Assembly: GCA_045598105.1 (NCBI GenBank)
Contig: JAZLLK010000037.1
Coordinates: forward strand, 1-64,000
Direction: 5' to 3'
DNA from: UBA1205 sp045598105
GTDB taxonomy: Bacteria > Bacteroidota > Bacteroidia > Bacteroidales > WCHB1-69
DNA: 64,000 nt
Below the pieces are notes generated by a model. The model worked only from the letters and a program-made list of their open reading frames with translations. It had not been told where the DNA came from and did no database searches. Of the stretch, positions 26,340 to 36,527 are shown in pieces (the stretch's first letter is position 1; every line of letters starts with the position of its first letter). Position numbers and translations under genes: made by a program.

Positions 26340-27287
26340 ATGGATAAGCAGCCAGAAGAACCGATAATGGTAAGTATATGTTGCATAGTATATAATCATG
26401 CACCTTATTTACACCAATGCTTTGATGGCTTTGTGATGCAAAAAACGACTTTTCCTATAGAAATATTGGTACATGATGATGCTTCTACCGATGGCTCTGC
26501 TGATATTATAAGGGAATACACGGCTAAATATCCGCATTTGTTTAAACCTGTATATCAAACAGAAAATCAATATTCTAAGAATGTTCCAATATGTGCAACA
26601 TTTCAATATCCACGTGCTAAAGGGAAATATATAGCCATGTGCGAAGGGGATGATTATTGGACTGATCCCTATAAATTGCAAAAACAGGTTGATTTTTTAG
26701 AAGCAAACCTTGATTATGTATTAAGTTTTCATGATTCTAATATTGTAGATGATAAAGATAATATAATCGCAACGACACACCTAAGTGATGCAAACAACAA
26801 AGATTTAGAAGAATTGGATTTAAAAATCGGGAATCACCCTCCTACCCAAACTATTGTTTTTCGTACAGCAAGTTGTATAAAAGAAATACAAAATTTATTA
26901 AAGTCATCATCATTAAAAAATGGAGATACAATACTATGCTCGCTAATCGGAAAATATGGTAAAGGTCGATATCAAAGTGAAATTAAGAACTCTGCGTATA
27001 GAATACATAGTGGAGGAGTATTTAGTTCAATATCTGTATTAGAACGGGATATTTGGGCATATAATACCTATACATTTTTACAAAAACAGCATTTAGATAT
27101 TAGTGAGTTCTTTGTAAAAAAAAGATATGATTTATGTGCACATATAATAACACATTCGGATAGTAAACATATAGTTTCTAAATTCTATAGAGTATTTTTA
27201 AATATAGCTATTAAAAGATATGATTTTAAAAGAATATATGCTATGACTAAAGTGTTGATTTATAAATTAATTCATAAATCTGTATAA
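26340..27287 (+). CDS. Family 2 glycosyltransferase
   Basis: 315 residues from ATG 26340; a GTG at 26337 overlaps the preceding stop and is less likely. The GT-A core shows VSICCIVYNHAPYLHQC, the nucleotide-binding VHDDASTDGS and the metal site MCEGDDYWTDP followed by KLQKQVDFLE. The C-terminal half is AT-rich and unlike known domains. It adds one sugar to the growing glycan on the cytoplasmic face. Donor and acceptor are unknown. It is closely similar in its core to the protein at 28126. Confidence 0.88.
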   Translation: MDKQPEEPIMVSICCIVYNHAPYLHQCFDGFVMQKTTFPIEILVHDDASTDGSADIIREYTAKYPHLFKPVYQTENQYSKNVPICATFQYPRAKGKYIAMCEGDDYWTDPYKLQKQVDFLEANLDYVLSFHDSNIVDDKDNIIATTHLSDANNKDLEELDLKIGNHPPTQTIVFRTASCIKEIQNLLKSSSLKNGDTILCSLIGKYGKGRYQSEIKNSAYRIHSGGVFSSISVLERDIWAYNTYTFLQKQHLDISEFFVKKRYDLCAHIITHSDSKHIVSKFYRVFLNIAIKRYDFKRIYAMTKVLIYKLIHKSV

Positions 27288-27292
27288 TTGTT

Positions 27293-28126
27293 ATGTGTAA
27301 AGTATCCATTATAGTTCCATGCTATAAACAGGCAGAATATTTATCGGAAGCATTGAATTCCGTATTAGCTCAAACATTTAAAGATTGGGAGTGTATTATA
27401 GTGAATGATGGTTCTCCTGATAACACAGAAGAAATAGCTGTAAAATATTGTGAACAAGACTCGCGATTCAAATATATATGGCAAAAAAATCAAGGACCAG
27501 CTATTGCTAGAAACACAGGAATCGGTCATTCTAGTGGAAAATATATACTGCCATTGGATGCAGATGACATAATAACAAAAGAATGTGTGCAAAAATACTA
27601 TCAGTATTTAGAGTCAAATAGTGATGTTAAATTGGTGTATTGTAATGCTGTGTTATTTAATAATAAACATAAAAAAGAATGGACTTTAACTGAATATAAA
27701 TATGAAGACTTTATATGGAGTAATTGTATATTTAATACAACTATGTATCGTAAAAGTGATTGTGAAAAAGCAGGCGGATATTCTCCTAATGTTAAATATG
27801 GTTTAGAAGATTGGGATTTCTATTTGCGATTACTAAATAAAGATGATAAAGTTCATAAAATTGACGATTATTTGTTCTATTATAGAAGGGGAAATAACTC
27901 AATAGTAACAACAAGTGTTTTGAATAACAAAATGATAGCATATCAACAAGTTTGCCATAATAATAAGGATATCTATATGGCATATTGTGATAATATATTG
28001 TTTTGGCATTATATGTCAAAAAAAGGCGAGTTATACGAAAGTATATTAAACTCGCATTCCTATAGATTGGGCAATTTTTTATTAACTCCATTTATATGGT
28101 TAAAAAAACAGATAAAAGGTAAATAA
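27293..28126 (+). CDS. Family 2 glycosyltransferase
   Basis: 277 residues. GT-A signature: VSIIVPCYKQAEYLSEALNSVLAQTF, VNDGSPDNT, GPAIARNTGI and the metal site LPLDADD, then the acceptor-side segment GLEDWDFYLRL. It begins 5 nt after the previous gene, and its stop shares a base with the next start (TAATG). Sugar specificity is unknown. Confidence 0.9.
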   Translation: MCKVSIIVPCYKQAEYLSEALNSVLAQTFKDWECIIVNDGSPDNTEEIAVKYCEQDSRFKYIWQKNQGPAIARNTGIGHSSGKYILPLDADDIITKECVQKYYQYLESNSDVKLVYCNAVLFNNKHKKEWTLTEYKYEDFIWSNCIFNTTMYRKSDCEKAGGYSPNVKYGLEDWDFYLRLLNKDDKVHKIDDYLFYYRRGNNSIVTTSVLNNKMIAYQQVCHNNKDIYMAYCDNILFWHYMSKKGELYESILNSHSYRLGNFLLTPFIWLKKQIKGK

Positions 28127-29025
28127 TGAAAGCATCGGTATTTGTAGTAACCTATAATCAGGAAAAATACATCCGTCAATGCCTGGACAGCATATTGATG
28201 CAGCAGGTGGATTTTGACTATGAGGTGGTGATAGGGGAAGACCATGGCACTGACCATACCCGTGCTATATGTGAGGAATATGCTGCAAAATACCCGCGAA
28301 TACGCTTATTGCCTTTAATGGAAAATTTGGGCATAGCCCGTAACTGGCAAAGGGTGCTTTCGGCCTGTGAAGGCGAATACATAGCCATGTGTGAAGGCGA
28401 TGACTATTGGACCGAGCCTTTGAAATTGCAAAAACAAGTGAATTTTTTAGAACAGAATAAACTATATGCTGGTTGTTTTCATAAAGCAAAATGTGTAGAT
28501 GATAGTGAATTTGTAATACGAGAAATACAAGCATGCGATAAAAATAAAGGATTCACCTTTAAAGAATTGGTCAATGGTTGGATTGTTCCTACTGCAAGTT
28601 TAGTTTTTCGGAACGATAAATTTGTTATTGATGGCATAAATTATTTAGCAAAATATTCAGGTGTTTCAACAGACCGATTATTAGTTGCACTTATTGCATA
28701 TAAAGGGGATTTGTTGTATTTACACGAAGATATGTCGGTGTGGAGGGAAGCTACTGATAGTATACATAAGTCTTTGGATGTAATATCTATTTTTCAAGGG
28801 AATGTTTCGTTATATAAATCTTTATGTAAATATATTCCGGATAAGAAAAAAGAATTGTTACACCAAGTAATGAAATGGAATGGAATGATAGCATTGGAGT
28901 ATAATAGCAAGTCAAATATTTGTCAATATATCAAATATTTGTCAAAATCATTTATTTCCATACGTACATTATTAGATTTTAAAATATGGGTTAAACAATA
29001 TTTGCTTAGAGTAAACATAAATTAA
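28126..29025 (+). CDS. Family 2 glycosyltransferase
   Basis: 299 residues. GT-A core: ASVFVVTYNQEKYIRQCLDSILMQ, IGEDHGTDHTRAI and the metal site MCEGDDYWTEPLKLQKQVNFLEQ, very like the enzyme at 26340. The N-terminal 100 codons are GC-richer than the rest, a visible switch near position 28440 that suggests recombination between cluster types. Confidence 0.88.
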   Translation: MKASVFVVTYNQEKYIRQCLDSILMQQVDFDYEVVIGEDHGTDHTRAICEEYAAKYPRIRLLPLMENLGIARNWQRVLSACEGEYIAMCEGDDYWTEPLKLQKQVNFLEQNKLYAGCFHKAKCVDDSEFVIREIQACDKNKGFTFKELVNGWIVPTASLVFRNDKFVIDGINYLAKYSGVSTDRLLVALIAYKGDLLYLHEDMSVWREATDSIHKSLDVISIFQGNVSLYKSLCKYIPDKKKELLHQVMKWNGMIALEYNSKSNICQYIKYLSKSFISIRTLLDFKIWVKQYLLRVNIN

Positions 29026-29032
29026 TATTATT

Positions 29033-30235
29033 ATGAGTTTTTTATTTTTAGCATTATTTACATTAGTGTTTAACTATTATTATTTAGTAGTAAAAGTGTG
29101 TTCTATTTTTTTTTATGTAAAAAAAGATAAGAAAAAAGATGTTATATATTTAGAAAATTTTCCTATAGAAAATGCCGGTTATCAATATAGAGCGTACAAG
29201 TGGAAAAAAATATTAGAGCAAAAAGGCATTTGTTGTGAAGTATTGACGCAATTTGAGAGCCAAAAAGACTTTGATGCTCAATTTTCCAATATGCCGCTAT
29301 TCTATATTAAAACTATGCGTAAACGCTTTCGCCAATGTCTTTATGCCCGAAACTTTCATATAGTAATAGTGCGTAGGGAATTACTGCAATTCAATGATTA
29401 CGGCCATCTATTCATGGAAAAATTTCTGCTGAAAATACATCCCAATGTAATATTGGACTTTGATGATGATATAGCGGCTGCCAAAAAGCAACCCAGAACT
29501 ATTACCAATATGTACGGAAAATTAATGGGTGAAGACGGCAATAAGTTTAATAACAGTTTGCGGCTATATAAGCGATTTATAGTAGGTTCGGACTATTTAA
29601 AGCAAAGAGTGCTGGACGAAAATAAACAAATAAACGAAAATGATGTGTGTGTAATACCCACATGTGTAGATTATGATAACTTCCCCGCTAAAATATATAC
29701 AACTCCTAAAAACGAAGTAGTAATAGGGTGGATAGGGGGTAATCATAATCTTCATTATTTGGATATGATTGTAGAGCCATTGAATACTATTTCCAAAGAG
29801 TACAATATAAAGTTAATAGTGGTAGCCGGAAAGGAATATGTGAATAGTAATGCCGAATTTATCATAGAAAATCATACGTGGAGCTTAGCCACTGAAAAAG
29901 ATGAAATACGTAATTTTGATATAGGGCTTATGCCCATAGAAAATAATGCGGTTGGTAAGGGTAAATGCGGATTTAAATTGTTGCAATACATGGGATTGGG
30001 TATAGTAAGCATAGCTACCGATGTTACTATTAATGGGGATATTATTGAAGATGCTACAAATGGTTTTCTAGTTAAATCGGATAATTCTAATTGGGAGGAA
30101 GTATTGAAAAAAGTGTTATCTTTGCAAAGTGAATTTTCTGTTATAGGTAATAATGCCCGTAAAACGGTATATGACCAATATACCTATAACGCAAATATAG
30201 ATAAATATAAACAATTTATACATGAGAGATTATAA
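29033..30235 (+). CDS. Family 4 (GT-B) glycosyltransferase
   Basis: 400 residues with an N-terminal hydrophobic segment (about 1-25), suggesting membrane association. The GT-B nucleotide domain shows VVIGWIGGNHNLHYL, then FDIGLMPIENNAVGKGKCGFKLLQYMGLGIVSIATDV, which carries the family's donor-binding Glu/Gly region in degenerate form. NVILDFDDDI in the N-terminal half recurs as FVDFDDAIFL in the enzyme at 58798, so the two are related. Its last codons overlap the PIG-L gene. Confidence 0.82.
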   Translation: MSFLFLALFTLVFNYYYLVVKVCSIFFYVKKDKKKDVIYLENFPIENAGYQYRAYKWKKILEQKGICCEVLTQFESQKDFDAQFSNMPLFYIKTMRKRFRQCLYARNFHIVIVRRELLQFNDYGHLFMEKFLLKIHPNVILDFDDDIAAAKKQPRTITNMYGKLMGEDGNKFNNSLRLYKRFIVGSDYLKQRVLDENKQINENDVCVIPTCVDYDNFPAKIYTTPKNEVVIGWIGGNHNLHYLDMIVEPLNTISKEYNIKLIVVAGKEYVNSNAEFIIENHTWSLATEKDEIRNFDIGLMPIENNAVGKGKCGFKLLQYMGLGIVSIATDVTINGDIIEDATNGFLVKSDNSNWEEVLKKVLSLQSEFSVIGNNARKTVYDQYTYNANIDKYKQFIHERL

Positions 30236-30854
30236 GAATGTATTAATATTGGCACCACATACTGATGATGGTGAATTAGGTGTGGGCGGTACTATTAATC
30301 GCATGATAGAAGAAGGTGCAAATGTGTATTATGCGGCTTTTTCTACGGCAGAGCAGTCTGTGCCGGACGGGTTCGCTAAAGATATACTCAAAACAGAAGT
30401 AAGGCATGCCACGGCGAAACTGGGTATTAACCCTGAAAATTTGTTCGTATATGGTTATGAAGTACGTAAATTGAACTATTCCCGTCAACCCATATTGGAA
30501 GAAATGGTGCGATTAAAACGTGAATTGCATCCTGATTTGGTGTTTATGCCCAGCCTGCATGATATACATCAGGACCATACTACTATAGCACAGGAAGGAT
30601 TACGGGCTTTTAAAACCTCCACTATTTTGGGCTATGAATTAATATGGAATAATTTATCATTTGATACCACTTCATTTGTAAAATTGGAACGGAGGCATAT
30701 ACAAGCCAAATGTATGGCATTAAAAGAATATCGTTCCCAAGGGGGAAAGGATTATACATCAGAAGAATTTGTGTTTTCCCTGGCCAAAAGCAGAGGCGTG
30801 CAAATAGGGTGTGAATTTGCAGAGGCATTTGAAGTAGTAAGGTTGATATTTTAG
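30222..30854 (+). CDS. PIG-L family N-acetylglucosamine deacetylase-like protein
   Basis: 210 residues. LmbE/PIG-L enzymes remove the acetyl group from GlcNAc-containing substrates using zinc. The metal motif APHTDDGELGVGG (His-x-Asp-Asp) lies at residues 11-23 and the second histidine site HDIHQDHTTIA follows near 108-118. It overlaps the preceding glycosyltransferase by 14 nt. It probably de-N-acetylates a sugar of the glycan or of a lipid-linked intermediate. A second, unrelated deacetylase is encoded at 37605. Confidence 0.88.
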   Translation: MRDYKNVLILAPHTDDGELGVGGTINRMIEEGANVYYAAFSTAEQSVPDGFAKDILKTEVRHATAKLGINPENLFVYGYEVRKLNYSRQPILEEMVRLKRELHPDLVFMPSLHDIHQDHTTIAQEGLRAFKTSTILGYELIWNNLSFDTTSFVKLERRHIQAKCMALKEYRSQGGKDYTSEEFVFSLAKSRGVQIGCEFAEAFEVVRLIF

Positions 30855-30868
30855 TATATAGTATTTAA

Positions 30869-32026
30869 ATGAAGAAAATATTAGTATTATTAGATAACCC
30901 ATACACCAATGACCGACGTGTATCCCGAGAAGCTGAAACATTGGTAAATGCCGGTTATGAGGTGAATCTTATAGCCGTAAAAAAAGCAGACCTGCCATAT
31001 GCCGAGCATATCAATGGCGTACATGTTTATAGACTATTAGGTGATGATATATATGATATAAAACAATTTGCCTGTTTTAAAAGATATGCCAATAAAATTG
31101 TATCTGCATTCGATTTTGATATTATACATGCTAATGACCAGGCTATGCTGAATTTAGGTGCTAATATCAAAAAAATAAAACCGACTGTAACATTGGTGTA
31201 CGATTCTCATGAGTTGTTTCATTCATGGCCGTTGAATGCATCTGATTTTAATAGTTTTTCCGTTATGTTAAAATCATATATAGTACGACATATACAAATA
31301 TTACGGGAAAAACATAATGGTAAATATATTGATCAAATTATTACCGTTAATAATTCATTGGCTAATAATTTACAACAATATTTAAAAGCGAAGAAAAAGA
31401 TATGCGTAATTAGAAATATTCCCGAAAAGGGGAAGCCTGTAAATAAAACAGATATACTTAGAAACATATTCTCTATTCCTGAATCTGCTAAAATATTGGT
31501 GTTTATAGGAGCTAATATATATGCCAGAACATTGAACTTGGAGCAGGTAATAGATGAATTTGCCAATGAGCCTGATACGGCATTGGTTTTTATATGTGCT
31601 CAAAATAAAAAAGCGGAACCTATACATGAATATGTAAAACTAAAAGGTGCCGGTAACATATATTTTCATGGCTTGATAGCACCTGAGGCCATACCTGATT
31701 ATTTGTCATCAGCCGATGTAGGGTTAGTGCCCACATGGAATAAAAAAGATATGTCGTATTGGTATGCTTTGGATAATAAACTTTTTGAATATATCAATGC
31801 CGGAATACCGGTATTGGCTACCCTGCAACCTGAATATAAAAATATAGTGGAGACCTATCAATGTGGTATATGTGTTAATCCTGATGAACCCAATGCTTAT
31901 ATTAATGGGTTTAATGCTATATTGCACGATTATCCGTTGAATAAAAATAATACAAGACGGGCTGCAGAAATATTAACATGGGAGCATGAACAGGAAAAAC
32001 TGATAGAATTATATAAATCTTTATAA
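30869..32026 (+). CDS. Family 4 (GT-B) glycosyltransferase
   Basis: 385 residues. Visible: MKKILVLLDNPYTNDRRVSREAETL (acceptor domain start), DIIHANDQAML, TLVYDSHELFH, the linker KILVFIGANIYARTLNLEQVI, then SSADVGLVPTW and the donor-binding KLFEYINAGIPVLAT. This order is standard for GT4 retaining transferases. It lies 14 nt after the PIG-L gene and 1 nt before the WbqC gene. Confidence 0.88.
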   Translation: MKKILVLLDNPYTNDRRVSREAETLVNAGYEVNLIAVKKADLPYAEHINGVHVYRLLGDDIYDIKQFACFKRYANKIVSAFDFDIIHANDQAMLNLGANIKKIKPTVTLVYDSHELFHSWPLNASDFNSFSVMLKSYIVRHIQILREKHNGKYIDQIITVNNSLANNLQQYLKAKKKICVIRNIPEKGKPVNKTDILRNIFSIPESAKILVFIGANIYARTLNLEQVIDEFANEPDTALVFICAQNKKAEPIHEYVKLKGAGNIYFHGLIAPEAIPDYLSSADVGLVPTWNKKDMSYWYALDNKLFEYINAGIPVLATLQPEYKNIVETYQCGICVNPDEPNAYINGFNAILHDYPLNKNNTRRAAEILTWEHEQEKLIELYKSL

Positions 32027-32027
32027 T

Positions 32028-32705
32028 ATGAAAACGTGTGCTATACATCAGCCTAATTTTTTTCCGTGGTTAGGCTATTTTTATAAAATAGCCCATTCAG
32101 ACGTATTTGTTATATTGGATACCGTAGATATAGAAATAGGAACGGCGGATGCCATTACCAATAGAACCAGAATTAAAACTTCATCAGGAATACAATGGCT
32201 TACTATGCCTGTACGTAGAAGCGGCAGTAAACTTATAAAAGATGTGGTAATGGACAATACTAAAAAATGGCGTGAAACTATGCTTAAAACCATATATTTC
32301 CAATATAAGAAATCCGCTAATTTTACTGCTTTTTATCCTTTAGTGGAGTCATGGTTGAAATATGATACCGATAATATGTCGGAATACAATACATATATTA
32401 TAAAGCAAATGTGTAAATATATGGCAATAAATACTCCTATAGTATTAGCTTCGGAGTTGGGTGATTTAACTATGGATCGTAATATGCGTTTAATAGATAT
32501 ATGTCAACAATTGAATTGTGAGGTGTACTTATCTGGTAATGGCGGAAAGAAATATCATAATGAGCAATTGTTTAGTGATAGTGGTGTAACAGTAAAATAT
32601 ACCGATTTTGTGCATCCTGAATATACTCAATTGCATGGCGAATTTATAAAAGGGTTGAGTGCTATGGATTATTGTTTCAATAATATCAATGTTTTATGGA
32701 AGTAA
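32028..32705 (+). CDS. WbqC-like family protein
   Basis: 225 residues. The start AIHQPNFFPWLGYFYKIAHSDVFVILDTV and the RTRIKTSSGIQWLTMPV and VYLSGNGGKKY segments define the WbqC-like family found in O-antigen and antibiotic clusters, where it is suspected to take part in modifying amino sugars. The exact reaction is unknown to me. Its end overlaps the following FemAB-like gene by 10 nt, a sign that the two act together. Confidence 0.85.
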   Translation: MKTCAIHQPNFFPWLGYFYKIAHSDVFVILDTVDIEIGTADAITNRTRIKTSSGIQWLTMPVRRSGSKLIKDVVMDNTKKWRETMLKTIYFQYKKSANFTAFYPLVESWLKYDTDNMSEYNTYIIKQMCKYMAINTPIVLASELGDLTMDRNMRLIDICQQLNCEVYLSGNGGKKYHNEQLFSDSGVTVKYTDFVHPEYTQLHGEFIKGLSAMDYCFNNINVLWK

Positions 32706-33724
32706 GTGTATCATATGATAAGCCACAAAATGAAGAACAATGGAATGCACTATGCAAAAAATGCGGCAACTATCTACAAACAACAATGCGAGTTGCCGTA
32801 GATGCATTCTATAGGAATCGTCCTGTTTATTTTGAAGTTTATGATGATTCTATATTGGTTGGAGGTGTGAAATTGAGTTTATGGTATAGTTCTAAAGTTA
32901 ATGTTATACTGCCTTCTTTGTCTAAGACTTTATCTCAATTCGGTGAATATATATTGGATTCCCATAGTAGTTATGCTAACGAAATTATTTCATTAATAAA
33001 TGATACTATAACACAATATATAAAGACTGAAAAAATTGTGTCTTTTTCAGTCAAAGGATATTATCCTATAATTAATGTTAATACAGAACTTTTATATAAA
33101 AATGATAAAAAAATGCCTCACAGTAAAACTGAATTTCAAATTGCATACATGAAATTAGCGAAGGCAGAGGAAGATTTATATAAAAATATGCATGTGAAGC
33201 ATAGAAACATGGTAAATAAAGCAAGTCGATCAGATTTAACATTTGAAGAAATCCCTTGTAATGCAGATGTTTTAAATGCAATGTTGAAACAAACATATTC
33301 ACAGCAATCAAAGCATGCACCAAATTTACAATATATTGAAAGGGATTTAAAAAACGGGATAGTGAATAGTGTAGGAAAATTGTATGTTGTAAAAAAAAAT
33401 ATAGAAATCCTATCTTGTGCTTATGTCCAAATTTATGGAAAGGTTGCTGACTATTCATATGGAGGTAATATAAAAAATGACTTGGGAGCAGGACAATTTT
33501 TACAATACAATATATTCAAGGTGTTAAAAAATATTGGAATAGAATATTATTCATTAGGGCAAATCGCAACTCGATATGATGCAAATAATGTGAAATTTTC
33601 GGAAGGTATCACCAGATTCAAAATGCGATTTGGGTGCGAAGTACGCAACTCAAGTAAGACTGTTTATATTTTTGATAAGAAAAAATATGCTCTATGGAAT
33701 TTTTTATGTAAATTCATATCATAA
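32696..33724 (+). CDS. FemAB/GNAT-like acyltransferase
   Basis: 342 residues. A FemA-like double GNAT layout is suggested by KNMHVKHRNMVNKASRS (acceptor/tRNA-facing helix), LYVVKKNIEILSCAYVQIYGKVADYSYGGN and the LGAGQFLQYNIFKVLKNIGIEYYSLGQ end. Such enzymes transfer amino-acyl or other acyl groups to peptidoglycan or sugars. It is AT-rich and overlaps the WbqC gene by 10 nt. I infer that the pair installs an acyl or aminoacyl decoration. Substrate unknown. Confidence 0.7.
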   Translation: MEVSVSYDKPQNEEQWNALCKKCGNYLQTTMRVAVDAFYRNRPVYFEVYDDSILVGGVKLSLWYSSKVNVILPSLSKTLSQFGEYILDSHSSYANEIISLINDTITQYIKTEKIVSFSVKGYYPIINVNTELLYKNDKKMPHSKTEFQIAYMKLAKAEEDLYKNMHVKHRNMVNKASRSDLTFEEIPCNADVLNAMLKQTYSQQSKHAPNLQYIERDLKNGIVNSVGKLYVVKKNIEILSCAYVQIYGKVADYSYGGNIKNDLGAGQFLQYNIFKVLKNIGIEYYSLGQIATRYDANNVKFSEGITRFKMRFGCEVRNSSKTVYIFDKKKYALWNFLCKFIS

Positions 33725-33813
33725 ATGATTATTATGCGCATCAAAAAAATAAAGATATACATTTATATATAATGTTTATACATTATCATACTTTAAAATA
33801 ACAAAAAAACGAT

Positions 33814-35190
33814 ATGACAATAAACGAGTTAACCGATATAGTACAGCAGGGTGAAACCGTTAGGATAGAGCTAAAATCAAGCACCGGACAGTTAGACAGG
33901 GCTATGGAGACACTGTGTGCTATGCTGAATACGGAGGGAGGCTGTGTAATATTTGGGGTAAACGACCAACTGAAAATTACAGGCCGGGAGGTAACAGACG
34001 GCATCAAAAGGAAAATATCGGAATATATACGCTATATAGAGCCTTTCCCGTATATTAATGTGGAATATATTGCATGTGAAAGCCATAGGCAGGTAATAGT
34101 ATTGTGGGCACATAATGCCATGGATATGCCTTATACCTATAAAGGACGTGCCTATATGAGGGTAGAATCGGCTACTATGCTCATGCCCCAAAGCCGGTAC
34201 AATCACCTGCTGCTAAAACGTTCACAGACGGTATATAGGTGGGAAACACTATCCAATGAGCATATTACCATAGCACATTTGGATGAAAATGAAATACGCA
34301 AAACCATACGATTTGGGGTAGAAAAAGGGCGTTTGCCTGAAAATATATACACCCAAAGCATAGAGGAAATGCTTACCCGTATGAATTTATGTATAGGAGG
34401 CCATATCACCAATGCGGCCTTTGTGCTCTATGCCAAAAGTGAACATGCCGGGTTTCCGCAATGTAAGTTGAAACTTGCCCGATTTGCAGGCAATGACAGG
34501 TCAGTATTCACCGATAGCCGACAGGTATGGGGCAATGCTTTTACCTTATTGAATGAGGCTATGCAGTTTTGCTTTAAGCATTTGAACCTTTCCGGTAAAG
34601 TGAAGGGGCTGCATCGCAGTGAGCAGCTGAGTATTCCTTATGCCGCCCTACGAGAAGCCATAGTAAATGCATTGTGCCATAGGGAGTATCACACCTTAGG
34701 CGGCTCGGTAAGCATAGCCATATATCATAACAGGGTAGAAGTGCAAAATATAGGCAAACTTCCCGATATGCCGGATATACCGCACAAAAAATATGCCGTG
34801 CAGTCCATTCCCTTCAATCCGCTTATAGCCCAATCGTTTTATTATAGAGAGCTGTTTGAAAATTGGGGGCGGGGCATAGGGCTTATGGTGAATGAATGTA
34901 AAAAGGCACATGTGCCTGAACCGCTCATTACATCGGAATGCGGTATGGTAAGTGTGGTGTTTTATCTGTCTGATGAAAATCTGCCTGAAAATCTGCCTGA
35001 AAATGAGTTGGACAAAATGATAATAGCGGCAATAGCAGAAGATAATAATATAACATACAATGATTTGGCCAAAATATGTTCCCGCACACGGGAAACCATA
35101 TGTGTACATATTAAACGACTGCAACAGCAGGGAATTATTACCCGTATAGGTCCTGATAAGGGTGGCTATTGGCATATAAACCAAGAATAA
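33814..35190 (+). CDS. AlbA_2/Schlafen-type DNA-binding and GHKL ATPase-like regulator
   Basis: 458 residues. Residues about 1-130 form the AlbA_2 domain (RIELKSSTGQ, LCAMLNTEGGCVIFGVND, YMRVESATMLM). The middle has a GHKL-ATPase-like N box (LREAIVNALCHREY) and a glycine-rich lid (ENWGRGIGLMV). A direct repeat LPEN-LPEN precedes a C-terminal winged helix (DLAKICSRTRETICVHIKRLQQQGIITRIG). Proteins of this type act as transcription regulators or in defence. It lies inside the glycan cluster, 89 nt after one gene and 2 nt before the next. Its base composition is richer in G+C than the flanking AT-rich genes. Confidence 0.85.
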   Translation: MTINELTDIVQQGETVRIELKSSTGQLDRAMETLCAMLNTEGGCVIFGVNDQLKITGREVTDGIKRKISEYIRYIEPFPYINVEYIACESHRQVIVLWAHNAMDMPYTYKGRAYMRVESATMLMPQSRYNHLLLKRSQTVYRWETLSNEHITIAHLDENEIRKTIRFGVEKGRLPENIYTQSIEEMLTRMNLCIGGHITNAAFVLYAKSEHAGFPQCKLKLARFAGNDRSVFTDSRQVWGNAFTLLNEAMQFCFKHLNLSGKVKGLHRSEQLSIPYAALREAIVNALCHREYHTLGGSVSIAIYHNRVEVQNIGKLPDMPDIPHKKYAVQSIPFNPLIAQSFYYRELFENWGRGIGLMVNECKKAHVPEPLITSECGMVSVVFYLSDENLPENLPENELDKMIIAAIAEDNNITYNDLAKICSRTRETICVHIKRLQQQGIITRIGPDKGGYWHINQE

Positions 35191-35192
35191 AT

Positions 35193-36527
35193 ATGAAGAA
35201 ATTATTAATATTGGCTTACGATTTTCCTCCTTACGTTTCCGTAGGGGCTTTGCGGCCCTACGCATGGTACAAGTATTTGAAAGAATATGGCATATATCCC
35301 ATAGTAGTTACCCGTCAGTGGGGCAATGCCTACGGGGATGAGCGGGACTATATAGCACCCGGGGAAAGCAGTGAAACCATAGTAGAGGAAACGGAGTATG
35401 GCACCCTTATTCGCACGCCCTACAAGCCCAATGTGGCCAATCGGCTTATGCTGAAATATGGTAAAAGCCGATATGCTTTACTACGCAAGGCCATAAGTGC
35501 CTACTATGAATTGGCCCAATATATATGGAATATAGGGCCCAAATCCTGCGTGTATCGCGGGGCCAAGCAATATTTAAAAACGCATAAGGCAGATGCTATT
35601 ATTGCCACAAGCGAACCCTTTGTGTTATTTAAGTATGCGTCAGTACTAAGCGAACAATTCAATATTCCTTGGATTGCTGATTATAGAGATACGTGGGTAC
35701 AAAGTTATAATAGAAATAAACATTACATCCAAAAATGCGTTAATCAAATATTTGAAAAGAAATATTTAACTGATGTATCAGCATCTACTACAGTCTCGGA
35801 GTATATAAAATTACAAATACAACAGGTGTACAATAGAAATATAAAAATTATTGCTAACGGATATGATGATGATGTAATATCCGGAATTAGTCATTTACAG
35901 CAAAACAATCCAACGTATACCATATCATTTGCGGGTACGTTATATCCATGGCATCCCATAAAAAGTTTTTTCAATTGCATGGAAAAATTTATTAAGCAAA
36001 ACAATATAAATGAGTTAAATATTGATTTTTATGGAACTAATAAAGAAAAATATATAACTGACATAGTAGACAAGGATTATGCTGTATTACATTCATATAT
36101 TCACGTTTATCCTAAAATGGCACATGAAAAATTGCTAAAAAAAATAGCGTCATCACATATATTGCTGCTATTTAATGATTATTCTGCTATGGGTACAAAA
36201 ATATATGATTATATAGGGCTAAAAAGAAAAGTTTTATTATGTTATTCTAATGATAAAAATGCCAATGAATTAAAAAATGCATATTATCCTATACCCGAAA
36301 TTAAAAGATTGAGTACGCACTTGCAAGCGGACTTGTTAAAAGACACCAATGCCGGTATTGTAGTTGAGAATGAAGAAGAATTAATAAAAGTATTAACTGA
36401 ATTATATGATGAATATACCCATAACGGGTGTATAGCCTGTAATTCTCATGATATAGAAAAATATTCCAGAAAAGAGCAAACCGGGAAATTAGCGGAAATA
36501 ATTAATGATATTATCCATGAATGTTAA
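35193..36527 (+). CDS. Family 4-like glycosyltransferase
   Basis: 444 residues from ATG 35193; the frame is open eight codons further into the previous gene. MKKLLILAYDFPPYVSVGALRPYAW and DAIIATSEPFVLFKYASVL with WIADYRDTW are typical of the N-terminal domain of GT4 enzymes such as the WcaI-like group. The second domain shows TISFAGTLYPWHPIKSF and KIYDYIGLKRKVLL. The sequence becomes markedly AT-rich from about 35620 on. It overlaps the next gene by a few codons. Confidence 0.85.
   Translation: MKKLLILAYDFPPYVSVGALRPYAWYKYLKEYGIYPIVVTRQWGNAYGDERDYIAPGESSETIVEETEYGTLIRTPYKPNVANRLMLKYGKSRYALLRKAISAYYELAQYIWNIGPKSCVYRGAKQYLKTHKADAIIATSEPFVLFKYASVLSEQFNIPWIADYRDTWVQSYNRNKHYIQKCVNQIFEKKYLTDVSASTTVSEYIKLQIQQVYNRNIKIIANGYDDDVISGISHLQQNNPTYTISFAGTLYPWHPIKSFFNCMEKFIKQNNINELNIDFYGTNKEKYITDIVDKDYAVLHSYIHVYPKMAHEKLLKKIASSHILLLFNDYSAMGTKIYDYIGLKRKVLLCYSNDKNANELKNAYYPIPEIKRLSTHLQADLLKDTNAGIVVENEEELIKVLTELYDEYTHNGCIACNSHDIEKYSRKEQTGKLAEIINDIIHEC

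Noticed and set aside
30117..30124. TATCTTTG promoter element inside the GT4 gene, upstream of the PIG-L gene
   Set aside because: It lies within well-conserved codons (VLSLQ) and the PIG-L gene overlaps its upstream neighbour; a chance match is more likely, although an internal promoter cannot be excluded.
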